This document shows positions 38,575 through 47,376 of a DNA stretch of 64,000 nucleotides, in pieces; positions within the stretch are counted from its first letter, which is position 1; each line of letters starts with the position of its first letter. The notes beneath the pieces are model-generated. The model was not told where the DNA came from. It saw nothing but the letters and a program-made list of their open reading frames with translations, and ran no database searches. Source of the stretch: Halothece sp. PCC 7418 (lineage in GTDB: Bacteria > Cyanobacteriota > Cyanobacteriia > Cyanobacteriales > Rubidibacteraceae). A program made the translations under genes and the position numbers. The DNA lies in NCBI RefSeq assembly GCF_000317635.1, contig NC_019779.1, positions 186,001-250,000 on the forward strand, read 5' to 3'.

Positions 38575-39812
38575 AGCATCATGTAGCGCACAGAAGGATA
38601 GGCTTTCGCTTCTAACATCCTGTCTTGTTCAAAAGTGAGTTTAATATGGTTAATGCGTCGAATTAAAATACTGTCACGCCCCAAAAAATTGGCAAGAGTA
38701 ACCCAATGACCAGGCCAAGGAGAACCTTGCTGAAGATACCCTGGATAGGAAAGCAACGCCTCTTGTTTCTCAGGTAAACATAAATCAGTTTTTACCAAGT
38801 AATCTAAAAATTGTTCCCATCGGGATTCAAATTTTGGTTGCTGGTTGAAATAACACTCAAAGCCAATTTTAGGCATGACTCCCATTTCACCAATCTCTAA
38901 GGTTAAAGTGATGTCATCCACAAGAAATAACCCTGAGTTGAGAGCCGTTTGTAAAGCAGTTGTTGAACCAGACCACTGGACTTTTTTTAAGTAATTAATT
39001 AACTCACTGGGAGCAATGCCTTTGAGACAAATTCTGATAGTTTGCCATTGGCGGGCGAGCATTAATCCGATAAAACTAACAATTCCTTGCTTGGGAAGAG
39101 CATTAATGCAAGATAATAACTGTTTTTCCAACTGGGAAGAAAGAGGCGTTCCTCGCAGGAGAGGAAGAGTCGTTTTTGTCAGCCAAGCGTATTGTTTAGT
39201 TATCACTTGCGACCCCAGAGAAGATAAACCTAGAAAACAACTTGGAAGCAAATCAGGTTGTCCTTTTCGAGGAAGATCAAATTCTAACCAAATGTTCTGA
39301 ATGTGGTGATAGAGCAGTTCTAATTCATTGCTAAAAACTTGATTAATCGATCTTTGCTGATTTTCCCCCTTTCTAAAGAGGGCGAAGGGGGGATAATTGA
39401 CAATTGATTTAGGATTGCTATAGGGTAGTTCTAATTCATTGGTAAAAACTTGATTGATCATTCCCCGCTTACGAAAGAGAGAAGATGGATCTTGCCAAGC
39501 AGTTACAAAGTTTTGCAGTTGCGACCACACTGGTTTTTGGAAAATAGTTTCTGAGAAAAAAGGGCTCACTTCGCTACCATCTAGAAAATTTTTCCCTCTT
39601 CCATCCCGAGTAATACAAAGTAAAAAATCAGTCTCAGCTGTAGCAACCCCTAAACGACATTCAAAGCCAAAGAAACGAGTAATCGAACAAGGGAGTTGTT
39701 TAGCAAGGGCATTAATTTGTTGCCAGCCTGTTTCATCAATTAATTCTTCAGAAATAAACGGTTTTACTGGCTCTAAAGCCTCAATTAATGAATTTTGATT
39801 GGTCATACTCAT
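38571..39812 (-). CDS. Unrecognised protein of the lanthipeptide locus, with a repeat-derived insert
   Basis: The protein is 413 aa with no signal peptide and no known motif that I can identify. It is a mixed alpha/beta sequence with sections such as SITRFFGFECRLGVATAETD and WPGHWVTLANFLGRDSIL. The gene overlaps the stop of lanM by four bases (convergent) and lies next to two precursor genes on its own strand. It contains INQVFTNELEL and INQVFSNELEL 37 residues apart. The intervening DNA is an interspersed repeat inserted in frame. Its consistent neighbourhood suggests a role in peptide maturation, immunity or regulation. That is inference only. Confidence 0.65.
   Translation of the reverse strand: MSMTNQNSLIEALEPVKPFISEELIDETGWQQINALAKQLPCSITRFFGFECRLGVATAETDFLLCITRDGRGKNFLDGSEVSPFFSETIFQKPVWSQLQNFVTAWQDPSSLFRKRGMINQVFTNELELPYSNPKSIVNYPPFALFRKGENQQRSINQVFSNELELLYHHIQNIWLEFDLPRKGQPDLLPSCFLGLSSLGSQVITKQYAWLTKTTLPLLRGTPLSSQLEKQLLSCINALPKQGIVSFIGLMLARQWQTIRICLKGIAPSELINYLKKVQWSGSTTALQTALNSGLFLVDDITLTLEIGEMGVMPKIGFECYFNQQPKFESRWEQFLDYLVKTDLCLPEKQEALLSYPGYLQQGSPWPGHWVTLANFLGRDSILIRRINHIKLTFEQDRMLEAKAYPSVRYMML
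39318..39480. repeat. Interspersed repeat, family 2, inside a coding region
   Basis: The near-duplicate words AGTTCTAATTCATTG-TAAAAACTTGATT occur at 39318 and 39428. Between them lies a palindrome-rich block (CCCCCTTTC, AAGGGGGGATAATTG, GATTTAGGATTGCTATAG). The same order of words is found non-coding at 61431-61535 and partly at 53773-53850. The extra unit is 111 bp, so the reading frame is kept. Confidence 0.7.
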
Positions 39813-39819
39813 CTGTCAT

Positions 39820-40119
39820 TTAATAGCAATAGGCTGATTCTTTAGAAGGATAGTAAAACCCTCCCGCCACTGCTTCTAACTCCTGATCACTGAGTTCACC
39901 ATTTGCTTTCCGTTTTTCTCGTTCCAGTTGTCGATTTTCTACTTCTACTCTCAGTTCTTCTTTCGTGAATTCATACCCTTTGCTGGCAGCCAGTTCGGTC
40001 ATTGCAATCGCTTGTTCTTCCGTGGATGTGGTTGTTTCTAGAGCCTTCGTTGCTTCCTCTTGTAAGGCAGAATCAAAATTCAGTTTATCTAAAAATTTTT
40101 TGACAGGTCGATCACTCAT
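39820..40119 (-). CDS. Nif11-type lanthipeptide precursor, core with Ser-x-x-Cys
   Basis: From ATG 40119 (SD AAGGA ten bases upstream) the precursor is 99 aa. The Nif11 leader (VKKFLDKLNFDSALQEEATK, then ELAASKGYEFTKEEL) ends GELSDQELEAVAGG, the double-Gly cleavage site for a C39 peptidase. The core is 12 residues: FYYPSKESAYCY. It has two serines and one cysteine, so at most one lanthionine, for example Ser8-Cys11. It lies between the 413-aa gene and a second precursor, all leftward. Confidence 0.88.
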   Translation of the reverse strand: MSDRPVKKFLDKLNFDSALQEEATKALETTTSTEEQAIAMTELAASKGYEFTKEELRVEVENRQLEREKRKANGELSDQELEAVAGGFYYPSKESAYCY

Positions 40120-40171
40120 CCTTGAAATTTCCTTCATGATTAAAACAGACTAATTTTTGTACTGCTCTTGT

Positions 40172-40477
40172 TTAGTAAAAATCATCATCGCAGTTATTAC
40201 TAAATTCTGGAGAATGTCCTCCTGAGACAGAATCTAACTCATTTTCGCTGAGTTCGCCTTTTGCTTTCCGTTCTTTCCAGTCACGTTGCCGATTTTTAAC
40301 TGCTGTTTTGAGTTCCTCTTTGCTAAACTCATAGCCTTTGCTGGCAGCCAGTTCGGTAATCGCAGCAGCTTGTTGTTCGGGAGATGTGGTGGTTTCGAGG
40401 ACTTGCATTGCTTCTTCCTGGAGTGCAGAGTTTGCATCCAGTTCCTGTAAAAACAGTTGCACAGCTTGGTAACTCAT
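40172..40477 (-). CDS. Nif11-type lanthipeptide precursor, second paralogue
   Basis: From ATG 40477 the precursor is 101 aa. The leader closely matches the neighbouring precursor (ELAASKGYEFSKEEL) and ends GELSENELDSVSGG. The 14-residue core HSPEFSNNCDDDFY again has two Ser and one Cys in a Ser-x-x-Cys spacing (Ser6-Cys9), with an acidic tail and a final Tyr. The leader is conserved and the core divergent, the prochlorosin-like pattern of one enzyme with several substrates. The two genes look like a tandem duplication. Confidence 0.88.
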   Translation of the reverse strand: MSYQAVQLFLQELDANSALQEEAMQVLETTTSPEQQAAAITELAASKGYEFSKEELKTAVKNRQRDWKERKAKGELSENELDSVSGGHSPEFSNNCDDDFY

Positions 40478-40731
40478 TATTGATCTTTGACCCATGAAAA
40501 ATTCGATTCTTAATGTGATTTAAAATACCATTTAAGTTATTAATTCGTCAAGATTGAAAGCCCTTCAGAAAAAGGAGAGAAAAAGCCTGAAAGACAGGTC
40601 ACGATTGAATCCCACATTTATCAAACTGAGTTAAAGAAAATATCACGTGAAGTAATTGACAAAACTAATAAAAGTCTGTAATATAGGGTCATCTCTACAT
40701 AATTTTACGGTAAACGGAAAATACTAATGTT

Positions 40732-41436
40732 ATGAAACAGATTAATCTTGCTCCCACTTTTCTGCTAGGTGCAGGTTTACTGGCTACTTTAGGTGCAGTC
40801 AATCCTGCGCAAGCGATTACATATACAACAACAGTTACACCGGATTCTCCTATCAGCAATCTTAACGAGTTTCAAGATCCTGTGGATGTCCCGAATAACG
40901 ATACTTTAAATGGTGATGGAACTATCGAACAAATTATTGTCGAGTTTTCTACCAATGTAACCTCTGGTCAGATTACAGAAGCGGATCTAACGAACTTGAC
41001 TTTCAGCTTAGTGGATACTGATGGAGGCTCTGGGACAATCTTTACAGATAACGCTATTTCTGGCGGAGTTGTTCAACCTCTTGAAACCTTAACAGGTGAC
41101 ACTGTAAGCCGTGTTGTTGATTTTGAATTCGATATAGATAATAACCTTATAGGTGGGTTTGATAATGATGTCAATGTTGATCAAAGTAGTCCTTCTATAA
41201 ATGGTATTTCTTACAATATATTTGCAGCTGAGAGTGGTGGAGAAATAACTGCGATAGCGCTTGATGAGTACTTGAATGGAAGTAGTAGTGGCGGAGGTTT
41301 TGATCCTGTTGATGCCAGCACTTCGGAAGTGGAAACAACAGCTGTTCCTTGGCAAACAGATGTTTTACCGGGCTTTGTAGCTATCGGCTTATTGTTTTTC
41401 TGGCGTGAACGTCGTAAGCAACGTCAGTTAACTTAA
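40732..41436 (+). CDS. Secreted protein with PEP-CTERM-like C-terminal anchor
   Basis: The protein is 234 aa with a signal peptide (residues 1-28, ending AQA-I). The body is acidic and beta-rich with many Asp/Asn/Thr (FSLVDTDGGSGTIFTDN). The end has VPWQTDVLPGFVAIGLLFFW followed by RERRKQRQ, a short motif, hydrophobic helix and basic tail. The VPW-TD-LP start recalls the cyanobacterial PEP-CTERM variant processed by cyanoexosortase. It has its own terminator. Lying between precursor genes, it may be a passenger or part of the locus. The function is unknown. Confidence 0.65.
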   Translation: MKQINLAPTFLLGAGLLATLGAVNPAQAITYTTTVTPDSPISNLNEFQDPVDVPNNDTLNGDGTIEQIIVEFSTNVTSGQITEADLTNLTFSLVDTDGGSGTIFTDNAISGGVVQPLETLTGDTVSRVVDFEFDIDNNLIGGFDNDVNVDQSSPSINGISYNIFAAESGGEITAIALDEYLNGSSSGGGFDPVDASTSEVETTAVPWQTDVLPGFVAIGLLFFWRERRKQRQLT

Positions 41437-41439
41437 TCA

Positions 41440-41470
41440 GAACACGATAAAAATTGAGTGTTCTATTTTT
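41440..41470 (+). terminator. Terminator after the PEP-CTERM-like gene
   Basis: A 6-bp stem (GAACAC/GTGTTC) with a 12-nt loop is followed by TATTTTT, four bases after the stop codon. Confidence 0.65.
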
Positions 41471-41723
41471 AATTGTTAGAAGTGATAAGAGGTTTTAACA
41501 AACTTACTCATAGGTTACTACTACACTGATATTGAATGATCTAAATATCAAGTGTATTATTTTATTACTATCTCAATATTTCATAATCATAAAAAACCGA
41601 GCTTATTAGTTTAATATTAGTTTAATATTAGTTTAAGTAGGTTGCTATTTTAATTAAGCTCGCATAAGATTAGAGTAGTAATAAAAAACACCCAAAAGTG
41701 AAGATAATCAGGGGAGTAAATTA

Positions 41724-41990
41724 ATGACAACTAACTCAGCACAACAATTTCTAAACCAAATGAAATCTGATACGTCTTTACAAGAAGAAGTAACTAACCT
41801 AGTAAAGCAAAATAGTTTCCATGCAGTAGCAGAAATGGCTAAGTCAAAAGGATATAATTTTTCTGCTGATGAGTTAAAGTCAGAACTGCAAAAAGTTAAT
41901 AGCGAAATTAGTGATGAGGCTTTGGAAGCTGTTGCTGGTGGTGGTTCGATTAAAGATATGATCATGGATAAGTATGATGATGGTGACTAA
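41724..41990 (+). CDS. Nif11-type precursor peptide without cysteine in its core
   Basis: The precursor is 88 aa. ATG 41724 has GGGGAG seven bases upstream. The leader reads AQQFLNQMKSDTSLQEEVTN and AEMAKSKGYNFSADELKSEL, ending ISDEALEAVAGG. The core (GSIKDMIMDKYDDGD) has one Ser, no Thr and no Cys, so no lanthionine can form within it. It could be dehydrated, exported unmodified or be a decayed substrate. It is divergent in leader sequence from the other two and on the opposite strand. Confidence 0.83.
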   Translation: MTTNSAQQFLNQMKSDTSLQEEVTNLVKQNSFHAVAEMAKSKGYNFSADELKSELQKVNSEISDEALEAVAGGGSIKDMIMDKYDDGD

Positions 41991-42051
41991 TTCTATAACC
42001 ATTGCTTCAATAAGCCAATAGCTATCTTTAAAGATGAAAATAAGGAACTTC

Positions 42052-42078
42052 CCCGCTAATTTTTATTCTAGCGGGGTT
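42052..42078 (+). terminator. Terminator after the third precursor gene
   Basis: An 8-bp stem (CCCCGCTA/TAGCGGGG) with a 10-nt loop is followed by TTATTTCTTT, about 60 bases after the stop: a strong intrinsic terminator. Confidence 0.8.
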
Positions 42079-42113
42079 ATTTCTTTGTAGTATCGAAACC
42101 AAACCTTAAGCTC

Positions 42114-42209
42114 ATGGAAAATGCAATTGCTTATAGTGTTGTCCTCGTTATTTTCTGCTTATTAATCATCGCGGTGTTATGGCTACCCGATATTTTAGGG
42201 GAAGATTAA
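42114..42209 (+). CDS. Possible 31-residue single-helix membrane peptide
   Basis: An ATG at 42114 opens a 31-codon frame of one long hydrophobic helix (IAYSVVLVIFCLLIIAVLWL) flanked by Glu and acidic GED. Its stop overlaps the end of the opposite transporter gene by four bases. The shape resembles small photosystem or NDH subunits and small transport regulators, but I do not recognise it. The ribosome-binding site is weak (TTAAG). Confidence 0.4.
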   Translation: MENAIAYSVVLVIFCLLIIAVLWLPDILGED

Positions 42210-45127
42210 TCCAGTTGTCGCGCAGCAAGGGTGGCAAATAACCCGTCTTGCGCCACTAATTCTTCAAAGGTTCCCGATTGAACAACAGAGCCAGATTTAA
42301 GAACATAAATGCGATCCGCATTGCGAATAGTGCTTAGTCGATGGGCGACAACAATGCGGGTGGCTTGCAGTCGATCTAAACTTTCGGTGACGATCGCCTG
42401 AGTGCGATTATCTAGGGCACTGGTCGCCTCATCTAACAACATAATATTAGGTTTGAGAACGATCGCGCGGGCAATTAATAAACGTTGGCGTTGTCCACCA
42501 GATAAGTTCGTTCCCCCCTCACTGACAACCGTGTGCATTCCCATGGGCATCTGCTCAATATCATCAGCAAACCCCGCAGAATAGGCAGCATCCCAAGCCT
42601 CATCCAGAGAAACCATCGCGCCCCCTGTAATGTTTTCAAAAATGCTACCTGCACCAATTTTGCCATTTTGTAGCACTACCCCCAGTTGTCGGCGCACCGC
42701 TTGAATATTTAATCCCGCTAAATCTTGACCGTCATAATACACCGTTCCTGAATAAGGGGTTTCAAAGCCCAATAACATCCGAAATACCGTTGACTTCCCA
42801 CTTCCCGAGGGGCCCACTAAAGCAATAAACTCCCCCGGCTCGGCTTCAATACTGACATCATCTAGAATCAGAGGACCATCATCCCGATAACGAAACGTAA
42901 TCTGGTCTAACTTTAAACGACCAGTGAGCCGTCCAGGATCGGTTTTTGTGCTATCGACTTCTGGTTTCCCGCGCACAATCACTTCCGCCCGTTCCCACAA
43001 GGGGATAATTTCCAGAACATCAGTTACGGTTGTTCCGAGGGAGGTGACACCGCCAAAAAAGGTGCTGTAAGCAGCGTTAAACGCTAAAAATCCCCCTAGG
43101 GTTAAGCCCACATTGGCTTGTCCATCACTATTCTGGAGAAAGAGAATCGCAAACCAAAAAATGAGCACGGAACTGAGTAAGGGGAGGACTTCTGTCAGCA
43201 CCGTGATGCTATCGTTTAAACGTTGAATCGCTGAGTTGAGTCGGGTGCGCTCTGCAAATAACTTCGCCCAAGCTCCCAACGCTCTTTCTTCGGCTGCTGC
43301 CACTCGCAGTTTTGCCACCCCTCCGATCAATTCCACATTGAGACTATTAATCTGACCATCCATGACTTCTTGTTGACGCGCCTTTTGGACGAGTTTGCGA
43401 CTGGTGATCACAGTGAGGATGGTCGTCAGCACAGCGATCATCGCGCCTACGACGGCTAATTTCACGCTATAAAAGAACATTAACCCCAGATTGAGTAAAG
43501 CAAAAACCCCATTCAGTAAGGACGTTTGCGTTGCCCCACTCAGTTTTTTCCGAATTTGATTAATGGACAGCAACCGCACCAATAATTCCCCACTGGCAAA
43601 TTGACGGAAGAAAGTGGGATGTAACTGCAGGAGGCGATCCCATGCTGCGGGTTGGAGTGTACCATCGGTGACATTTTCCAGACGCAGGGAGACTAAACCT
43701 TGAGCAAAAGCAAAAACGGCACGGGCAAAGGCAGCAATCACTAACGCTAGTCCTAACTGCCATAATAAAGCGCGATCGCTGCTGGGAATAGCATCATTGA
43801 CTAAGACGGCTGTGGCTTGAGGGATCACCATCCCTAATAACGATCCAATGACCCCCAGACCAATCAACCAGACAATATCCCCGAGATAACCGCGCACTGC
43901 AAAGCGAAAAATCTCATCCGCTCGGTTAATTTGTTCCGGGAGCGGTCGATAGAACATATACGCTTGCATACTGAGAGTCTCAGCAACCGACTGATCCACG
44001 GGAGTACGGGTGAGGGTGATTGGATCGAATAAAGCATAGGGTTTCCCCGACTCTTTCAGTAGGGCACAGGGTTGTCCGTCTTTTGTGTAAGCCAAAAGAG
44101 AGCCTTGATCCTGTTCCCACCATTTGCCCAGTAATAACACCCGACGAGTGCGAAATCGAGAAGCCCGCGCGATCGCGTCTAGAGGGTTTGCTACGCGATA
44201 TAAATCTTCTGAATCTGTCGGAGGAGAAACATGAATCCCTAAAGCGCGACCCACAGCCCCCGCAGCAATCAGTAACGGTGTTCCCTCCGCAGCAACAGGA
44301 ACAGTTTGTGGCATTAATACCGCAGACAACTCTTGCATAGCGCTGCTTGTGGTCTGCTCTTTCAGTTTTTGCCGTTGTTGAAACCGTCGAAACTCAATTT
44401 CTGTGGCTTCCTGATTCAAACAATCTAAATAAGAAAATAAATAAGAATGGAGTTGTTTCAATCCCTCCCAAACTGCCCCCTCCGAAGGCAAATTTTCCCA
44501 AGGGACAATTTCAACTTCCGTCGCCCCTTCCGCCTTTAACCACAAATCCACTGTCAGTGGGAACAGAGAAACAGTTTCATCCAGAGTAAAGTTCTCCCAT
44601 CCCAGCCATTGCAGCTTTCCTTCTTGCACTCTCACCCATTGCACCGTATCCCGGTGGGGAAAGAGGGTTTGTTGATCTCGGAGCGACACATATCGAGATT
44701 TTTTCAAGAAGAGGGAGTCGTTGCTTTCCCCAGCTAAATCCAACCGTTGCTCACTGCGCCAGTTGCTCAAATATCGCAGCCAAGTTTGTAGCCCCTGTAC
44801 CGCCTCGGGCTGACCCTTAGCCACTGCTGTCATGAAATCACTTAAGGCGTGAGCTTCCAACTCAGAGGCTTCATTGGCAATCGCAATCATTCCATAATTT
44901 TGTTTGGCGGTTTCATAACTTAATCCTGTGTCTAGAATCCACTCTCCTGCACTCACAGTAAACCAATATTGACGTTTAGTAATCACTTCTCCTGCATCGT
45001 TGAGAGTGGTGGTGAATAGAGAAACCGAACCTGAATGAACATACCACGCTGTTTTTTCACTTTGTAGCAGTAAAGGCTGGTTGCCCTTCATCGCATAGAT
45101 AGAGGATGGGGGCTTAAACTGTAACAT
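42206..45127 (-). CDS. NHLM-type bacteriocin ABC transporter, permease/ATPase subunit
   Basis: The protein is 973 aa. A long N-terminal region (1 to about 400) without peptidase includes a cyclic-nucleotide-domain-like fold (SGSVSLFTTTLNDAGEVITK). A six-helix ABC exporter domain (about 415-700) precedes the ATPase (GPSGSGKSTVF Walker A, LSGGQRQRLLIARAI signature, IMLLDEATSALD Walker B). This layout is that of the second transporter of NHLM natural-product export systems. It follows the peptidase transporter by 26 bp in the same operon and probably acts with it to export the Nif11 peptides. Confidence 0.92.
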   Translation of the reverse strand: MLQFKPPSSIYAMKGNQPLLLQSEKTAWYVHSGSVSLFTTTLNDAGEVITKRQYWFTVSAGEWILDTGLSYETAKQNYGMIAIANEASELEAHALSDFMTAVAKGQPEAVQGLQTWLRYLSNWRSEQRLDLAGESNDSLFLKKSRYVSLRDQQTLFPHRDTVQWVRVQEGKLQWLGWENFTLDETVSLFPLTVDLWLKAEGATEVEIVPWENLPSEGAVWEGLKQLHSYLFSYLDCLNQEATEIEFRRFQQRQKLKEQTTSSAMQELSAVLMPQTVPVAAEGTPLLIAAGAVGRALGIHVSPPTDSEDLYRVANPLDAIARASRFRTRRVLLLGKWWEQDQGSLLAYTKDGQPCALLKESGKPYALFDPITLTRTPVDQSVAETLSMQAYMFYRPLPEQINRADEIFRFAVRGYLGDIVWLIGLGVIGSLLGMVIPQATAVLVNDAIPSSDRALLWQLGLALVIAAFARAVFAFAQGLVSLRLENVTDGTLQPAAWDRLLQLHPTFFRQFASGELLVRLLSINQIRKKLSGATQTSLLNGVFALLNLGLMFFYSVKLAVVGAMIAVLTTILTVITSRKLVQKARQQEVMDGQINSLNVELIGGVAKLRVAAAEERALGAWAKLFAERTRLNSAIQRLNDSITVLTEVLPLLSSVLIFWFAILFLQNSDGQANVGLTLGGFLAFNAAYSTFFGGVTSLGTTVTDVLEIIPLWERAEVIVRGKPEVDSTKTDPGRLTGRLKLDQITFRYRDDGPLILDDVSIEAEPGEFIALVGPSGSGKSTVFRMLLGFETPYSGTVYYDGQDLAGLNIQAVRRQLGVVLQNGKIGAGSIFENITGGAMVSLDEAWDAAYSAGFADDIEQMPMGMHTVVSEGGTNLSGGQRQRLLIARAIVLKPNIMLLDEATSALDNRTQAIVTESLDRLQATRIVVAHRLSTIRNADRIYVLKSGSVVQSGTFEELVAQDGLFATLAARQLD

Positions 45128-45153
45128 GGATAATCTTTAATAACTCACCAATT

Positions 45154-47367
45154 TTATGATGTGATTGTACCCATTAAATCATGATACAGTCCAGCTTGTT
45201 CTCGTAGCTCTTCATGAGTTCCTCGTTGGACGACCTTACCCTGATCTAAAACAATAATTTCGTCACAATCGCGAATGGTACTGAGTCGATGGGCAACAAT
45301 TAGACAAGAACATCCGCGACGGCGCAAATTCCGATCAATGATCATTTCTGTTTCCGCATCTAAAGCACTGGTGGCTTCATCCAACACTAAAACGGCAGGG
45401 TTACGAACCAAAGCCCGGGCGATTTCTAAACGTTGACGCTGCCCACCACTAACATTGCTTCCTCCTTCTGCTAACTGAGAATCATATCCCCCCGGCATCA
45501 ACGCAATGCGATCATGAATCTCGGCATCTTTACAGGCTTGAATAATATCTTCTCGGGGAATGGTGGGATCCCAAAGAGTGAGATTATCCCGAACACTACC
45601 CGCGAATAAGAAAATTTCTTGCTCCACCATTGCCAGCGAGTTCGCCAACACATCCCGAGGAATTTCTTCTCGGGGGATGCCATCGAGTAAAATGCTCCCA
45701 GACCAAGGCGTATAAAGTCCTGTGACCAGTTTTGCCACGGTGGATTTACCAGAGCCACTCCCCCCGACTAACGCCACTCGTTGCCCCGGTTGTAGGCTGA
45801 GATTGAGATCGTCAATCAAGGGGGGATTGAGACGGTTATAGCCAAAGGTGAGTCCCCGTAGTTCAACGTTCCCTTGCAGTTGAAAGGAGTTTTGGTCAAC
45901 GTCCACCAGTTGATGATGATTATCCCTCACCACTCGTTCCGCTTCTGGATCAACCGAGTTTTCGAGGACATCATCCAAACGATTGAGATCTGCTTCTAAA
46001 TCTTGGAGAGTGCTACCAAACGTGAGCAGGGTGGAAACGGGAGTGAGAAAGTTCTTGGTTAAACTTTGATAGGCAACTAACATCCCAATGGTCAGCGTGC
46101 CTTCCATCACGCGCAAGCCTCCTACCAGAAGAATCACGGCAACCGCAATTGCTTCCACAAATTTCGGCAGCGCCGTTAAAATCTGGTTGGGGAGACCCAC
46201 TTCCCGACGCGCTTGATTTAACTTCGCATAATACCCCGCAAACTTGGCAAATAAATCCGATTCTAACCCCGAGGCTTTGATGCTTTCAATGGAGGATAAC
46301 CCTCCCATGGCAACACCAACGGTCTTTCCGTATTCTTGAGCCACTTTACTGTTGGCATCCGTACGAGCATCGGATAAGAGTTTTAAGACAATGAGATTAA
46401 ACCCAGCAAAGGCGATCGCGATTAAAGTTAAGACCCAATCATAGGCAAACATGATCAGGGCGTAAAAAACAATCATGACTCCATCAATGACGGTGGTTGC
46501 CAACTGACCCGTCAAAACACTTGCCACGCGATCATTCAACTGACTACGATTACTAATTTCTCCTCCGTAACGCTGAGCATAAAAACTCATCGGCAAGCGC
46601 AAGGTATGCCAAATAAACTGACCGGACATCGCCACCGATAATTTCACCATCAGTCGTCGCAAATACGTCTGTCGCAATCGCGTCAAGAGACCTTGAAACA
46701 ACGCAGTAATCAACATCCCAATAATCAGCGGTCGTAGCCAGTCGGTGCGATTTTGGACTAAAATTTCATCCACAAATACCTGAGTAAATGCGGGAATTGC
46801 CAAACGGGGTAATGTTAGTAATAACCCCGCCACTAAAGCAAAAATCACCGCCTGTCGAGAATGACGTAATCGCCTCAACAGCGCCGGTAAGATCCCCTTT
46901 TTCCTACCCCCGCGCTGAAAGTTATCCCCTGGTTCAAACACCAGCACAACACCAGTGTAAGACTTATCAAATTCCTCGTAAGAAACTTTCCGTCGTCCCG
47001 ATGCAGGGTCATTGAGATGAACTTCCTCTTTCGTAAACTTTTCCACTACCAGAAAGTGGTTAAAGTTCCAAAAGACAATACAAGGGAGGCGTACTTGTTG
47101 CACTCCCTCTAGGTCTTTACGAAATCCCTTTGCCTCTAGGCTGTAGAGTCTCGCTGCTTTCAAAATATTAGAAGCCTTTGTGCCATCTCTAGAGACCCCA
47201 CACTCTCCTCGCAGTTCAGCCAAGGGAACAATGCGACCGTAATAACTCAAAATAATACCCAAGGCAGCAGCCCCACATTCCACATTTTCCATCTGAATTA
47301 AAGTAGGAGTGCGACTAGATTTGAGTTGAAGTCGCGATTTTAATGTGTTGATCAATGCAATACTCAT
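45154..47367 (-). CDS. NHLM-type ABC transporter with N-terminal C39 leader peptidase
   Basis: From ATG 47367 (AGGAGG five bases before) the protein is 737 aa. The C39 peptidase has Cys31 (VECGAAALGIIL), His104 (WNFNHFLVVE) and Asp120 (LNDPASG). It cleaves leaders after Gly-Gly, matching the three Nif11 precursors here. The membrane domain spans about 155-430, and the ATPase has GGSGSGKSTVAKLV, VSGGQRQRLEIARAL and VLVLDEATSALDAE. It is the central processing and export enzyme of the lanthipeptide locus. Confidence 0.95.
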   Translation of the reverse strand: MSIALINTLKSRLQLKSSRTPTLIQMENVECGAAALGIILSYYGRIVPLAELRGECGVSRDGTKASNILKAARLYSLEAKGFRKDLEGVQQVRLPCIVFWNFNHFLVVEKFTKEEVHLNDPASGRRKVSYEEFDKSYTGVVLVFEPGDNFQRGGRKKGILPALLRRLRHSRQAVIFALVAGLLLTLPRLAIPAFTQVFVDEILVQNRTDWLRPLIIGMLITALFQGLLTRLRQTYLRRLMVKLSVAMSGQFIWHTLRLPMSFYAQRYGGEISNRSQLNDRVASVLTGQLATTVIDGVMIVFYALIMFAYDWVLTLIAIAFAGFNLIVLKLLSDARTDANSKVAQEYGKTVGVAMGGLSSIESIKASGLESDLFAKFAGYYAKLNQARREVGLPNQILTALPKFVEAIAVAVILLVGGLRVMEGTLTIGMLVAYQSLTKNFLTPVSTLLTFGSTLQDLEADLNRLDDVLENSVDPEAERVVRDNHHQLVDVDQNSFQLQGNVELRGLTFGYNRLNPPLIDDLNLSLQPGQRVALVGGSGSGKSTVAKLVTGLYTPWSGSILLDGIPREEIPRDVLANSLAMVEQEIFLFAGSVRDNLTLWDPTIPREDIIQACKDAEIHDRIALMPGGYDSQLAEGGSNVSGGQRQRLEIARALVRNPAVLVLDEATSALDAETEMIIDRNLRRRGCSCLIVAHRLSTIRDCDEIIVLDQGKVVQRGTHEELREQAGLYHDLMGTITS

Positions 47368-47376
47368 CACTGCCTC

